64,000 nucleotides of DNA, taken from the NCBI RefSeq assembly GCF_015553625.1, contig NZ_JADNGY010000001.1:124001-188000 (forward strand). Reading direction: 5' to 3'. This document shows, piece after piece, positions 17,779-27,680 of this stretch. The position numbers and the translations under genes are program-made. The first letter of the stretch is position 1. Every line of letters starts with the position of its first letter. This stretch comes from Streptococcus australis (GTDB lineage Bacteria; Bacillota; Bacilli; Lactobacillales; Streptococcaceae). The notes under the pieces were generated by a model. That model was not told the DNA's origin, searched no databases, and was given only the letters and a program-made list of their open reading frames with translations.

Positions 17779-18669
17779 ATGGAAACAATTACATTGTCCC
17801 CTCAAAACGAGGACATCCAAGCATTTGTTTGTCAGCACCAAGACCACCTGGCACCTTCAAAAAATCCTTATGTCCGTTATTTTTTCAAGGCACCTGGTGC
17901 AACCATTTCGATTTACACATCAGGAAAGGTTGTCCTACAAGGTAGTCAGGCGACGCGCTATGCTGCCTTCTTCGGTTACCAACAAGATCCGATAGACCAA
18001 GCACTTGCCGGACAAGACTTCCCCTTAATCGGAACGGATGAAGTCGGAAATGGCTCTTACTTTGGAGGGCTTGCCGTCGTGGCTTCACTGGTCAGCCCGG
18101 AGCAACATGCCCACTTAAAAAGTCTAGGAGTTGGGGATTCTAAGACCTTAGATGATCGAAAAATTCGAGCTCTCGCACCAATCCTCAAAAAAGAAATCCC
18201 GCATCAGGCCTTACTGCTGACACCTAAAAAATACAATCAGGTCATCACTTCTGGCTACAATGCAGTTTCTGTCAAGGTTGCTCTTCACAATCAAGCCATT
18301 TTTTTGCTCTTGCAACAAGGGGCAAAAGCTCAAAAGATTGTAGTCGATGCCTTTACGACCAAGAAAAACTATGATCGCTATGTTCAAGCAGAAGCGAATC
18401 AGGTCCCACAAGTCGTCACCCTAGAAGAGAAGGCCGAAGGAAAATACTTGGCAGTAGCTGTGAGTTCCATTATTGCCCGTGACCTCTTCCTCCAAAATCT
18501 GGAAGATTTGAGTCAAGAACTCGGCTATACCCTTCCTAGTGGAGCTGGTACGCCCTCAGATAAGGTAGCTGCTCAACTATTACAGGCCTATGGCATTCAA
18601 GCCCTTGACTACAGTGCCAAACTTCATTTTAAAAATACAGAAAAAGCAAAAAAATTGATAGAAAGATAA
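17779..18669 (+). CDS. rnhC: Ribonuclease HIII
   Basis: The 296-residue enzyme has an N-terminal TBP-like substrate-binding domain (to about residue 80). The catalytic domain has [19 protein letters not shown] and [10 protein letters not shown], carrying the acidic residues, then VVDAF and the late Glu/Asp positions. RNase HIII removes RNA from RNA/DNA hybrids. It is followed three bases later by lepB, with which it is surely cotranscribed; this rnhC-lepB-recD2 order is common in streptococci. Confidence 0.94.
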   Translation: METITLSPQNEDIQAFVCQHQDHLAPSKNPYVRYFFKAPGATISIYTSGKVVLQGSQATRYAAFFGYQQDPIDQALAGQDFPLIGTDEVGNGSYFGGLAVVASLVSPEQHAHLKSLGVGDSKTLDDRKIRALAPILKKEIPHQALLLTPKKYNQVITSGYNAVSVKVALHNQAIFLLLQQGAKAQKIVVDAFTTKKNYDRYVQAEANQVPQVVTLEEKAEGKYLAVAVSSIIARDLFLQNLEDLSQELGYTLPSGAGTPSDKVAAQLLQAYGIQALDYSAKLHFKNTEKAKKLIER

Positions 18670-18672
18670 AGC

Positions 18673-19311
18673 ATGAAACGTTCAAAAAAATCAACTAATC
18701 CAGTCCGTTCTTTCCTGAAAGAATGGGCGCTCTTCGGCCTCATTATCGGAGGCATTATTCTCTCTCGTATTTATCTGTGGACGCCTGTCCGTGTCGATGG
18801 CCATTCTATGGATCCGACCTTGGCAGATAGTGAATACCTTCTCGTTATCAATAAACTGCCTATCGACCGTTTTGATATCGTAGTTGCTAGTGAAACAGAG
18901 AATGGAAAGACCAAAGAAATTGTCAAGCGGGTTATCGGTCTTCCAGGTGACACCATTCAATACGAGAACGATACCCTCTATATCAACGGAAAGAAGACAG
19001 ATGAACCTTACTTGAAGGAATACATCAAGAAGTTTAAAGAAGATAAATTACAGTCCACCTACACTGGAAAAGGGTTTGAAGAAAATGGAGAGCTCTTCCG
19101 CCAAATGGCACAGATAGCCGAAGCTTTCACCGTTGATAAAGATGGAAGTGCGACCTTCACGAAAAAGCTCTTGGATGATGAGTATCTACTCCTTGGTGAT
19201 GATCGAATCGTTTCAAAAGATAGCCGCCAGGTGGGGGCTTTCAAAAAGGAACAAATCAAAGGGGAAGCTGTCCTTCGCCTCTGGCCGCTCCTTCCATTCC
19301 AGACGTATTAA
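18673..19311 (+). CDS. lepB: Signal peptidase I
   Basis: This 212-residue protein has one N-terminal membrane anchor (about 18-35). Its catalytic serine is in VDGHSMDPTL and the general-base lysine in EIVKRVIGLPGD. The C-terminal box is LGDDRIVSKDSRQVGAF, in which the usual GDNR-x-SxDSR pattern reads GDDRIVSKDSR. It cleaves signal peptides of secreted proteins such as the two wall proteins in this window. It follows rnhC by three bases. Confidence 0.95.
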   Translation: MKRSKKSTNPVRSFLKEWALFGLIIGGIILSRIYLWTPVRVDGHSMDPTLADSEYLLVINKLPIDRFDIVVASETENGKTKEIVKRVIGLPGDTIQYENDTLYINGKKTDEPYLKEYIKKFKEDKLQSTYTGKGFEENGELFRQMAQIAEAFTVDKDGSATFTKKLLDDEYLLLGDDRIVSKDSRQVGAFKKEQIKGEAVLRLWPLLPFQTY

Positions 19312-19318
19312 CCCATGA

Positions 19319-19350
19319 TGAGGTTGGGACTCTTGTTCCAATCTCTTTCA
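19319..19350 (+). terminator. Weak terminator-like hairpin after lepB
   Basis: GAGGTTGGGA pairs with TTCCAATCTC (two G-T pairs) around CTCTTG, followed by TTTCAATAT. It resembles a degenerate version of the family 1 terminal hairpin. Confidence 0.4.
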
Positions 19351-19404
19351 ATATCTTCATGAGAGATAAGCTCTCTCAGACTTTTACTTAAAAGGAAACT
19401 CTGC

Positions 19405-21840
19405 ATGGAATACTATTTCTCAGGAACCATTGAGCGGGTCATTTTTGAAAATCAAAGTAGTTTTTTCCGTATCTTATTGTTGGATATCAATGATACAGAT
19501 GCAGAGGACTATGATGACTTTGAAATTATCGTTACTGGAACGATGGCAGATATCGTCGAAGGGGAAGATTATACCTTCTGGGGAGAGCTGGTCCATCATC
19601 CGAAATATGGCCAACAGTTGCAAATGAATCGCTATGAACGAGCCAAACCCACTAGCAAAGGCTTGGTGAAATACTTTTCTAGCGATCATTTTAAAGGGAT
19701 CGGACTCAAAACGGCCCAAAAAATCGTGGATCTCTATGGTGAGGATACCATTGATAAAATTCTGCAAGCACCTGAAAAGCTAGCCTCTATCTCCGGACTT
19801 TCTAAAAAGAATCGCGAGGCCTTTGTCGAAAAACTACAGCTCAACTATGGTACGGAACGAGTCCTCGCCCAACTTGCTAACTATGGCATCCCTAATAAAC
19901 TAGCCTTCCAAATCCAAGATTTCTACAAGGAAGAAACCTTGCAAATCGTCGAATCGGCTCCGTATCAACTGGTCGAAGATATTCAAGGAATGGGCTTTAA
20001 GATTGCTGACCAATTAGCAGAAGAATTAGGGATAGCCAGTGATGCACCTGAACGCTTCCGAGCTGGTCTTGTCCATAGTCTTTTAACCCTCTCCTTAGAA
20101 ACAGGGGACACCTACGCTGAAGCCAAAGAATTGCTCCAGGCCACCATCCAACTCTTAGAAGCATCTCGTCCAGTTGAGCTTGATCCAGCCAGTGTTGCCC
20201 AAGAATTGGCTAGTCTCATCGAAGAAGACAAGGTGCAAAACATTGACACCAAGATTTTCAACAACAGCCTCTTCTTTGCAGAAGAAGGAATCCGAAGCCA
20301 TATCGGTCGCCTGCTAGAAAAAGGAAGGCAAGAATCTTTCGACCCAGAAAAAATCGAACAAACGATTGATGACATTGAAGATGAACTCCACATTCACTAC
20401 GATCCCATCCAACGGAAGGCTATCCAAGAAGCCATTCAGCAAAAGGTTTTTGTGCTAACAGGTGGACCGGGAACAGGGAAAACAACCGTTATCAATGGAA
20501 TTATCGGAACCTATGCCCGCCTGCACCAATTGGACCTTCGAAAGAAATCTCAATTACCAATCCTCTTAGCTGCTCCAACCGGTCGAGCAGCCCGTCGAAT
20601 GAGTGAACTGACTGGCCTTCCGAGCGCCACCATTCATCGTCACTTAGGAATGACGGGAGACGACGACACGAGTCACTTGGACGATTATCTTGATGCGGAT
20701 TTTGTCATTGTCGATGAATTCTCTATGGTGGATACTTGGCTGGCCAATCAGCTTCTCAGCAACATCTCCTCCAATACTAAACTCTTAATCGTTGGTGATG
20801 CCGATCAGCTTCCTTCTGTGAGTCCTGGACAAGTCTTGTCCGATCTCCTACAGATCCCAAGCATCCCTCAAGTCAAACTGGAACATATCTTCCGTCAAAG
20901 TGAGGATTCGACCATCGTCACTCTAGCCAGTCAGATTCGCAAAGGCCAACTGCCTCCTGATTTCACAGAGAAAAAACCTGATCGTTCCTACTTTGAAGCG
21001 CCAAGTGAGCTCATCGCTCCCATGATTGAAAAAATCACCAGCGCTGCCCTTCGCAACGGCATCCCAGCCCGAGACATCCAGGTCCTCGCTCCGATGTATC
21101 GAGGTTCTGCAGGCATTGACCAGATTAACAGTCTCATGCAAGAGCTTCTCAATCCATTAGAAACGAATGCTCTATTCTTTCAATCACTAGACTGCCAGTA
21201 TCGAAATGGTGACAAGGTCATCCACCTGGTCAATGATGCCGAAAGCAATGTCTTTAACGGAGATATTGGCTACATTACCGACCTCTTGCCAGCTAAGTAT
21301 ACCGAATCCAAGCAAGATGAACTGACCATCCAGTTTGACGGCAATGAATTGGTCTACCCCCGCAATGAATGGTACAAGATTCGCCTGGCCTATGCCATGA
21401 GTATCCATAAGTCTCAAGGGAGTGAATTCCCTGTTGTCATCCTTCCCTTGACCAATCAGAGTCGACGCATGCTCCAACGCAATCTGATCTACACGGCCAT
21501 CACCCGTTCCAAAAGCAAGCTCATTCTCCTAGGAGAATACACCGCATTTGACTTTGCGACAAAGAATACTGGAACTGCTCGCAAAACCTATCTGATTGAG
21601 CGTTTTTCGGATGGAACCCCTCAAGGTAGAGACTCTTCCTTACAGAGTCCTGTCCATCTGGAAGAGCCTATTAAAAAAACTGAGCCCCAAAGGGAGCTCC
21701 TCTCAGTTGAAAACCGCTCTGACTCACCTGCTTCCCAAACTCCTCAACAAGGCTATCGATTAACAGAGGACAATTACTTGACTATTGATCCTATGATTGG
21801 CCTCACAGAGGAAGAAATTCAACAGTTCTTCAAAAACTAG
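19405..21840 (+). CDS. recD2: RecD2 5'-3' DNA helicase
   Basis: The 811-residue SF1B helicase has an N-terminal OB-like region and helix-hairpin-helix repeats (about 95-200). The motor has Walker A GGPGTGKTTVING, DEFSMVD, GDADQLPSVSPGQ and the late AYAMSIHKSQGSEFPVVI motif. RecD2 acts in DNA repair and fork maintenance without RecBC. It starts about 90 bp after lepB and ends at a terminator shared with dinB. The C-terminal tail after about residue 735 is low in conservation. Confidence 0.94.
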   Translation: MEYYFSGTIERVIFENQSSFFRILLLDINDTDAEDYDDFEIIVTGTMADIVEGEDYTFWGELVHHPKYGQQLQMNRYERAKPTSKGLVKYFSSDHFKGIGLKTAQKIVDLYGEDTIDKILQAPEKLASISGLSKKNREAFVEKLQLNYGTERVLAQLANYGIPNKLAFQIQDFYKEETLQIVESAPYQLVEDIQGMGFKIADQLAEELGIASDAPERFRAGLVHSLLTLSLETGDTYAEAKELLQATIQLLEASRPVELDPASVAQELASLIEEDKVQNIDTKIFNNSLFFAEEGIRSHIGRLLEKGRQESFDPEKIEQTIDDIEDELHIHYDPIQRKAIQEAIQQKVFVLTGGPGTGKTTVINGIIGTYARLHQLDLRKKSQLPILLAAPTGRAARRMSELTGLPSATIHRHLGMTGDDDTSHLDDYLDADFVIVDEFSMVDTWLANQLLSNISSNTKLLIVGDADQLPSVSPGQVLSDLLQIPSIPQVKLEHIFRQSEDSTIVTLASQIRKGQLPPDFTEKKPDRSYFEAPSELIAPMIEKITSAALRNGIPARDIQVLAPMYRGSAGIDQINSLMQELLNPLETNALFFQSLDCQYRNGDKVIHLVNDAESNVFNGDIGYITDLLPAKYTESKQDELTIQFDGNELVYPRNEWYKIRLAYAMSIHKSQGSEFPVVILPLTNQSRRMLQRNLIYTAITRSKSKLILLGEYTAFDFATKNTGTARKTYLIERFSDGTPQGRDSSLQSPVHLEEPIKKTEPQRELLSVENRSDSPASQTPQQGYRLTEDNYLTIDPMIGLTEEEIQQFFKN

Positions 21841-21845
21841 CTAAA

Positions 21846-21883
21846 AATTCCCCGTAGGTCAAGTATACCTACGGGGTTTCTTC
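21846..21883. terminator. Terminator shared by recD2 and dinB
   Basis: CCCCGTAGGT and ACCTACGGGG form a perfect 10-bp stem around CAAGTAT, with TTTCTTCT after it. The dinB stop codon (21869-21871) lies inside the right arm. Confidence 0.85.
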
Positions 21884-22981
21884 TATTAGAAATCCTTCAT
21901 ATGATTCCTGAGACTCGGAAGAAAAATTAGTGAGGGTCACCCCTAAGAGGCGAATACCTGAGGAATTACTCTCTAGGCTCTGGTAGAGCTCCTGGGCTAC
22001 TCTCTGAATGACTTCAGGGTCTCTGGTTGCTTCCTCTAAACTTCGTCTCTTGGTCAAGGTCGTAAAATCGGCATAACGAATCTTGAGCACCAAGGTCTTA
22101 CCAATTTTCTGATGCTTGGCCAAACTGTTCGCTACCTTTTCAGATAGGTTGGCTAATTCTTTTAGCACATCATCCTCGGCCACCAGCAATTTTCGGTAGG
22201 TGCGTTCCTTCCCAATGGACTTGCGAATACGATTGCTCTTGACAGGACTGTTATGGATCCCCCGAGCCTTTCGATAAAGATCAAAACCAAAGCGACCGAA
22301 GTGATCGATGAGAGTCATTTCCGGCACTTCTAAGAGATCTGCACCTGTATAAATTCCCAAATCATGAAGCCGCTCCACTGTCCGTTTTCCCACACCATGA
22401 AACTTAGCTACATCTAGCTGACTTAAAAAATCTTGAGCTTGCTCGGGTAAAATAACGGTTAGTCCTCGAGGCTTCTGGTAATCACTGGCAATTTTTGCAA
22501 GAAACTTATTGTAGGAAACTCCGGCAGAAGCAGTCAAATGCAATTCATTCCAAATATCATGCTGAATCAAGCGAGCTACCTTGACAGCAGACTGAAGACC
22601 AAGCTTATTGTTGGTCACATCCAGATAGGCTTCATCAATGCTCATGGGCTCAATCAGATCGGTGTAGCGTTTAAATATTTCTCTGACTTGGAGACCAACA
22701 GCCTGGTACTTCTCGTAGTTGCCAGGGATGAACACTGCCTGAGGACACCGTTCATAGGCCTCTTTGGAACTCATAGCCGAATGGACCCCGTATTTTCTGG
22801 CTTCGTAATTGCAAGTCGATACCACTCCTCTTCCACCAGACAAACGGGGATCATGACCAATGATGACAGGCTTTCCCTTCAATTCTGGATGGTCGCGCTC
22901 TTCAACGGACGCAAAAAAGGCATCCATATCGATATGAATGATCTTACGACTCGTATCATTTACTAAAGGAAATATGAGCAT
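21869..22981 (-). CDS. dinB: DNA polymerase IV
   Basis: This 370-residue Y-family polymerase has [17 protein letters not shown] and [11 protein letters not shown] with the metal-binding acidic residues, [12 protein letters not shown], and a C-terminal little-finger domain. It performs error-prone lesion bypass. The ATG at 22981 has AGGAGG six bases upstream; the TTG two codons earlier is less well placed. It is divergent from pflB across 225 bp. No SOS box was recognised; streptococci generally lack LexA. Confidence 0.94.
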   Translation of the reverse strand: MLIFPLVNDTSRKIIHIDMDAFFASVEERDHPELKGKPVIIGHDPRLSGGRGVVSTCNYEARKYGVHSAMSSKEAYERCPQAVFIPGNYEKYQAVGLQVREIFKRYTDLIEPMSIDEAYLDVTNNKLGLQSAVKVARLIQHDIWNELHLTASAGVSYNKFLAKIASDYQKPRGLTVILPEQAQDFLSQLDVAKFHGVGKRTVERLHDLGIYTGADLLEVPEMTLIDHFGRFGFDLYRKARGIHNSPVKSNRIRKSIGKERTYRKLLVAEDDVLKELANLSEKVANSLAKHQKIGKTLVLKIRYADFTTLTKRRSLEEATRDPEVIQRVAQELYQSLESNSSGIRLLGVTLTNFSSESQESYEGFLIEETP

Positions 22982-23124
22982 GGGCAACCTCCTCTTTCAT
23001 TATATCCCTATCACCGATTTTTTCCTACTAATTTTCACTTTCCTCAAGACAAAAATATAATACAGTTTATTCATCTGTGCTGTTCTGTATTATAAAAGAA
23101 TCCAAAATCTTTTTGCTATTCCCT

Positions 23125-23153
23125 TTGTGAAACCGATTTCTATGTGGTATACT
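23125..23153 (+). promoter_or_regulatory. pflB promoter
   Basis: -35 TTGTGA (23125-23130) and -10 TATACT (23148-23153) are 17 bp apart, about 55 bp upstream of the pflB ATG. Confidence 0.7.
23128..23141 (+). promoter_or_regulatory. CcpA cre site in pflB promoter
   Basis: TGAAACCGATTTCT matches the cre consensus TGWAANCGNTNWCA at 13 of 14 positions. It lies between the -35 and -10 boxes, so CcpA binding would block RNA polymerase. Confidence 0.65.
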
Positions 23154-23206
23154 ACTATTGTAAGTGCAACAGATTTGTTGCTAGAAAGATATAAGAGGAT
23201 TTAAAC

Positions 23207-25522
23207 ATGGTTGTTAAAACAGTTGTTGAAGCACAAGACATTTTTGACAAAGCCTGGGAAGGCTTCCAAGGGGAAGACTGGAAAGAAAGAGCCAGCGTCT
23301 CACGCTTTGTACAAGCTAACTACACTCCTTATGATGGAGACGAAAGCTTCCTAGCTGGACCAACTGAACGTTCTCTTCACATCAAGAAGATTGTTGAAGA
23401 AACAAAAGCACACTACGAAGAAACTCGTTTCCCATACGATACTCGTCCAACTTCTATCGCTGATATCGCAGCTGGATACATCGACAAAGAAAACGAAGTG
23501 ATCTTCGGTATCCAAAACGATGAATTGTTCAAATTGAACTTCATGCCTCGTGGTGGTATCCGTATGGCGGAAACTACTTTGAAAGAAAATGGATATGAGC
23601 CAGATCCAGCTGTGCATGAAATCTTCACTAAATATGTAACAACAGTTAACGACGGTATCTTCCGTGCTTATACTACAAACATCCGTCGTGCACGTCACGC
23701 TCACACAGTAACTGGTCTTCCAGATGCATACTCACGTGGACGTATCATCGGGGTTTATGCTCGTTTGGCCCTTTACGGAGCTGACTACTTGATGGCTGAA
23801 AAAGCAAACGACTGGAATGCGATCACTGAAATCGATGAAGAATCAATCCGTCTTCGTGAAGAAGTAAACCTTCAATACCAAGCACTTCAAGAAGTTGTTA
23901 AATTGGGTGACCTTTATGGTGTAGACGTACGTCGTCCTGCCTTCGATACAAAAGAAGCAATCCAATGGACAAACATCGCCTTCATGGCTGTCTGCCGTGT
24001 GATCAACGGTGCTGCTACTTCTCTTGGACGTGTGCCAATCGTTTTGGATATCTACGCTGAACGTGACTTGGCTCGTGGTACTTACACTGAGTCTGAAATC
24101 CAAGAATTCGTTGACGATTTCGTTATGAAATTGCGTACTGTTAAATTTGCTCGTACAAAAGCATACGACCAATTGTACTCAGGTGACCCAACCTTCATCA
24201 CAACTTCTATGGCTGGTATGGGTAACGACGGACGTCACCGTGTTACTAAGATGGACTACCGTTTCTTGAACACTTTGGACAACATCGGTAACTCTCCAGA
24301 ACCAAACTTGACAGTTCTTTGGACTGACAAATTGCCATACAGCTTCCGTCGCTACTGTATGCACATGAGCCACAAACACTCTTCTATCCAATACGAAGGT
24401 GTAACTACTATGGCTAAAGACGGATACGGTGAAATGAGCTGTATCTCATGTTGTGTATCTCCACTTGACCCAGAAAACGAAGAACAACGCCACAACATCC
24501 AGTACTTCGGTGCTCGTGTAAACGTACTTAAAGCTCTTCTTACTGGTTTGAACGGTGGTTACGACGACGTTCATAAAGACTACAAAGTATTTGACATCGA
24601 TCCTATCCGTGACGAAGTTCTTGAATTCGAATCTGTTAAAGCAAACTTCGAAAAATCACTTGACTGGTTGACTGACACTTACGTAGATGCTTTGAACATC
24701 ATCCACTACATGACTGATAAGTACAACTACGAAGCTGTTCAAATGGCCTTCTTGCCAACTCACCAACGCGCTAACATGGGATTCGGTATCTGTGGATTCG
24801 CTAACACTGTTGATACTTTGTCAGCAATCAAATACGCTACTGTTAAACCAATCCGTGACGAAGATGGCTACATCTACGATTACGAAACAATCGGTGAATA
24901 CCCACGTTGGGGTGAAGATGACCCACGTTCTAACGAATTGGCAGAATGGTTGATCGAAGCTTACACTACTCGTCTTCGCAGCCACAAACTTTACAAGAAT
25001 GCAGAAGCTACAGTTTCACTTTTGACTATCACTTCTAACGTTGCTTACTCTAAACAAACTGGTAACTCACCAGTCCACAAAGGGGTATTCCTCAACGAAG
25101 ATGGTTCTGTGAACACAAGCAAATTGGAATTCTTCTCACCAGGTGCTAACCCATCTAACAAAGCGAAAGGTGGATGGTTGCAAAACTTGAACTCACTTGC
25201 TAGCCTTGACTTTGGTTACGCAGCTGACGGTATCTCATTGACAACTCAAGTATCACCACGTGCTCTTGGTAAAACTCGTGACGAACAAGTAGACAACTTG
25301 GTAACTATCCTTGATGGATACTTCGAAAACGGTGGACAACACGTTAACTTGAACGTTATGGACTTGTCAGACGTTTACGAAAAGATCATGAGCGGTGAAG
25401 ATGTTATCGTACGTATCTCTGGATACTGTGTAAACACTAAATACCTCACTCCAGAACAAAAAACTGAATTGACACAACGTGTCTTCCACGAAGTTCTTTC
25501 TATGGACGATGCATTGAGCTAA
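23207..25522 (+). CDS. pflB: Pyruvate formate-lyase
   Basis: The 771-residue glycyl-radical enzyme has the adjacent catalytic cysteines in [11 protein letters not shown]. The C-terminal radical loop is [15 protein letters not shown], with the glycine in SGY. It splits pyruvate with CoA into acetyl-CoA and formate in anaerobic mixed-acid fermentation and needs the PflA activase, which is not in this window. Codon use is strongly biased to translationally favoured codons, as in gap and pgk. It has its own promoter with an overlapping cre site and a strong terminator. Confidence 0.97.
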   Translation: MVVKTVVEAQDIFDKAWEGFQGEDWKERASVSRFVQANYTPYDGDESFLAGPTERSLHIKKIVEETKAHYEETRFPYDTRPTSIADIAAGYIDKENEVIFGIQNDELFKLNFMPRGGIRMAETTLKENGYEPDPAVHEIFTKYVTTVNDGIFRAYTTNIRRARHAHTVTGLPDAYSRGRIIGVYARLALYGADYLMAEKANDWNAITEIDEESIRLREEVNLQYQALQEVVKLGDLYGVDVRRPAFDTKEAIQWTNIAFMAVCRVINGAATSLGRVPIVLDIYAERDLARGTYTESEIQEFVDDFVMKLRTVKFARTKAYDQLYSGDPTFITTSMAGMGNDGRHRVTKMDYRFLNTLDNIGNSPEPNLTVLWTDKLPYSFRRYCMHMSHKHSSIQYEGVTTMAKDGYGEMSCISCCVSPLDPENEEQRHNIQYFGARVNVLKALLTGLNGGYDDVHKDYKVFDIDPIRDEVLEFESVKANFEKSLDWLTDTYVDALNIIHYMTDKYNYEAVQMAFLPTHQRANMGFGICGFANTVDTLSAIKYATVKPIRDEDGYIYDYETIGEYPRWGEDDPRSNELAEWLIEAYTTRLRSHKLYKNAEATVSLLTITSNVAYSKQTGNSPVHKGVFLNEDGSVNTSKLEFFSPGANPSNKAKGGWLQNLNSLASLDFGYAADGISLTTQVSPRALGKTRDEQVDNLVTILDGYFENGGQHVNLNVMDLSDVYEKIMSGEDVIVRISGYCVNTKYLTPEQKTELTQRVFHEVLSMDDALS

Positions 25523-25540
25523 GATTCAAATAGATTTTTC

Positions 25541-25567
25541 AAACCAGCCGGAAACGGCTGGTTTTTT
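25541..25567 (+). terminator. pflB terminator
   Basis: AACCAGCCG and CGGCTGGTT pair around GAAA, followed by TTTTTCTT. Confidence 0.9.
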
Positions 25568-25662
25568 CTTGTCCTGTCTTGACTAAATCCGTGGTAACAC
25601 TAGTACAAATCAGTGAAATTTTGATATAATGGAGACAATCTATTAACAGAACAGGAAGAACA

Positions 25663-26421
25663 ATGGAAGCGTCTAAAGATATGGACCGCGTGATTGACGT
25701 CCTCATGTTGGCAGGAACCCTCCTTTTAGAGAGTGGTTCTGAAATCCATCGGGTGGAGGATACCATGATCCGGATTGCTCATTCTCAAGGAATCGATGAT
25801 TGCAATGCCTTAGCGATGCCAGTCGCTATTTTCTTTTCAATCGAAAATGCCAATATCACGCGGATGAAGCGGATCCTGCGGACCAATTACAATATCGAGA
25901 AGGTCTGTGATGTCAATCAGATTTCTCGCCAATTAGTCTCTGGGCACATCAATCTCGAAGAAGCCTACCAAGCCTTGATCCAATTGAAGCAGAAGGCAGT
26001 CCCTTATACCAATCTCCAGTTAACCATCGCGGCAACTCTTAGTGCCCCTTTTTTCTCCATTATGTTTGGCGGGAATTTTTATGATGCGATAGGAGCAGGT
26101 ATTGCGACCGTCTTTGCCTTTGCTTTCTCTCTAGTAGTTGAGAAATACGTGCGCATCCCTTTTGCCACTGCTTTTGCAGCAGCCTTTGTCTTTGGCTTTT
26201 TGGCCCATATTTGGTCTCAATATAGTGGTTTTCCTTCCAATACTGATCTCATTATTGCCGGTTGTGTCATGCCTTTCGTTCCTGGGATTGCCATGACCAA
26301 TGCCGTCAGGGATCTGATGAACAACCACCTCAACTCTGGGATGAGTAAACTCTTTGAGACCCTGCTCATTACTCTTGCCCTTGGTGCCGGAACGACCGTC
26401 GCTCTTGTCCTTATGAAATAG
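25663..26421 (+). CDS. Threonine/serine exporter ThrE, N-terminal-domain protein
   Basis: This 252-residue protein starts with the soluble ThrE/DUF1212 head (GSEIHRVEDTMIRIAHSQG, residues about 20-130). Five hydrophobic segments follow. In actinobacterial ThrE the head and ten membrane helices are one protein; here the second membrane part is the next gene. The pair would export threonine or serine, but direction and substrate are inferred from the family only. The start ATG follows AGGAAGAAC, and the next gene begins four bases after the stop. Confidence 0.85.
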   Translation: MEASKDMDRVIDVLMLAGTLLLESGSEIHRVEDTMIRIAHSQGIDDCNALAMPVAIFFSIENANITRMKRILRTNYNIEKVCDVNQISRQLVSGHINLEEAYQALIQLKQKAVPYTNLQLTIAATLSAPFFSIMFGGNFYDAIGAGIATVFAFAFSLVVEKYVRIPFATAFAAAFVFGFLAHIWSQYSGFPSNTDLIIAGCVMPFVPGIAMTNAVRDLMNNHLNSGMSKLFETLLITLALGAGTTVALVLMK

Positions 26422-26425
26422 AATC

Positions 26426-26893
26426 ATGAATCTAATCGAATTTTTAATCCAAGCGGTGGCTAGTTTGATTGCCATCATCACTTTTTTAATCGTCCTCAAC
26501 GTGCAACGCTCGATGTTAGTCCCTGGAGGAGTTCTAGGAATGGCTATCTGGTTGCTCTACTATATCTTGAAAGGACCTACCAATGTTATTGTCGCGACGT
26601 TTATTGCAGCGATTGTGGGTTCTTGTATCAGTCAAATTTTAAGTATTATCTATAAGACACCTGTCGTTGTCTTTATGCTGGCTATTCTTGCTCCCTTGGT
26701 TCCTGGATATATTTCCTATCGGACCACCTCCTTCTTTGTTAGCGGCCAATATCGGCAAGCCATGACCAGCGTAACCTTGGTGGTTATTCTAGCCTTGGTC
26801 ATCTCTATCGGGATGGCTAGCGGGTCTGTCGTCTTGAAACTCTACCATTCTTATCAACGCCATCAAAAAAGAAAAATAACCAATGCCAACTAG
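26426..26893 (+). CDS. Threonine/serine exporter, small membrane subunit
   Basis: This 155-residue protein has four or five membrane segments and the motif LAPLVPGYISYR typical of the ThrE_2/DUF3815 family. The gene begins four bases after the DUF1212/ThrE partner. Together they are equivalent to one full-length ThrE. Its stop codon lies within the terminator hairpin CCAATGC/GCATTGG. Confidence 0.85.
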   Translation: MNLIEFLIQAVASLIAIITFLIVLNVQRSMLVPGGVLGMAIWLLYYILKGPTNVIVATFIAAIVGSCISQILSIIYKTPVVVFMLAILAPLVPGYISYRTTSFFVSGQYRQAMTSVTLVVILALVISIGMASGSVVLKLYHSYQRHQKRKITNAN

Positions 26894-26905
26894 CATTGGT
26901 TTTTC
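26878..26905 (+). terminator. Terminator of the ThrE pair
   Basis: CCAATGC and GCATTGG pair around CAACTA, followed by TTTTTC. The hairpin overlaps the last codons of the second exporter gene. Confidence 0.75.
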
Positions 26906-26917
26906 AAAACTTATCTA

Positions 26918-26931
26918 TGTAATCGCTTGCA
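26918..26931 (+). promoter_or_regulatory. Putative cre site before small membrane protein gene
   Basis: TGTAATCGCTTGCA matches TGWAANCGNTNWCA at 13 of 14 positions and lies about 65 bp upstream of the 77-residue ORF. Confidence 0.55.
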
Positions 26932-26996
26932 TTTTTATTTAAAAGGAGTACAATGATAGTGAAAAAACAAATCCTTTAAAGTATGCGAGGTGCTGT

Positions 26997-27230
26997 ATGA
27001 TGCTAAACAAGTATATCAAGTATCTTCCTTGGATGATCCTAGGAGCCCTCCCCTCCTATCAATCAGCGACTATCTATGCCCGTAATTCATTTGACTTGTT
27101 CTATCTGACCTTGAACTTTCTGATTGTATACATCGCTTTAATCGTCTTCTACGAAAATGTTCTAAGAGACAAATGCAAAGAACTCTTCATACGGGTTATG
27201 AGTAACCCTAAGAAAGATAAGCAAGCATAA
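26997..27230 (+). CDS. Small hydrophobic protein of unknown function
   Basis: I do not recognise this 77-residue protein. It has two likely membrane helices (about residues 8-27 and 33-54) and a basic tail ending NPKKDKQA, so the C-terminus is probably cytoplasmic. GAGGTG precedes the ATG at a usual distance. A second ATG follows at once and could also be used. It is monocistronic, behind a near-consensus cre site and in front of a family 1 repeat. Confidence 0.65.
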   Translation: MMLNKYIKYLPWMILGALPSYQSATIYARNSFDLFYLTLNFLIVYIALIVFYENVLRDKCKELFIRVMSNPKKDKQA

Positions 27231-27240
27231 GAGTTGAAGT

Positions 27241-27520
27241 GAGTGGGACAGAAATCGGTAATTCGTTAGAATTCGATTTCGTTGTCCCACCTCCGCACAG
27301 CTTCAACAGTCTGGGAGACTGTTGAAGGTTGCAGATAAAGGAAACATAGTTTCCGTCAACATAGGGCATCTTTGAAGCTTAAAAAGCGAACAAAGACTTA
27401 GGATACTTGATTCGCAAGTTCTATCCGCCACCTCAAAGCAGTGCTTTGAGCACTCGACCACTGCGTCTTGCTCGACAATCCAAAGACAATTGAGAGGCTA
27501 GGACTTTTGTCCCAGCCTTT
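27241..27520 (-). repeat. Family 1 structured repeat, copy 3 (centre replaced)
   Basis: Both outer parts match family 1 (GAGTGGGACAGAAATCGG at one end and GACTTTTGTCCCAGCC at the other). The central stem is replaced by about 170 bp containing CTTCAACAGTC/GACTGTTGAAG, GGTTGCAGATAAAGG and CCTCAAAGCAGTGCTTTGAG. The last two resemble modules of pneumococcal BOX elements as I remember them. This accounts for most of the 450-bp gene-free stretch before mvaS. Confidence 0.8.
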
Positions 27521-27582
27521 TTTGTTTTTCGTCCTCTTTTTTTCAAAAAATCCCCTTGCCCAACTCGGTCCTAAGAATGATT

Positions 27583-27605
27583 TCCAGACTGTTCTGGCTT
27601 TTTCA
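27583..27605 (+). terminator. Short terminator-like hairpin upstream of mvaS
   Basis: CCAGA and TCTGG pair around CTGT and are followed by CTTTTTC. The stem is short and the assignment is weak. Confidence 0.35.
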
Positions 27606-27626
27606 AGGGAGTTTTGCTCTCAAATA

Positions 27627-27635
27627 TGGTAAAAT
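27627..27635 (+). promoter_or_regulatory. Extended -10 promoter of mvaS-mvaA
   Basis: TGGTAAAAT is an extended -10 (TGn plus TAAAAT) about 45 bp upstream of the mvaS start. No good -35 is visible. Confidence 0.5.
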
Positions 27636-27680
27636 AGTAACGAAATATACTAGTAGATATCAAATTAAAAGAGGTTATTT

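Noticed and set aside
23351-24391. Several minus-strand reading frames opposite pflB
   Set aside because: They are shadows of a highly biased coding sequence, lack ribosome-binding sites and have serine- or valine-rich unnatural composition.
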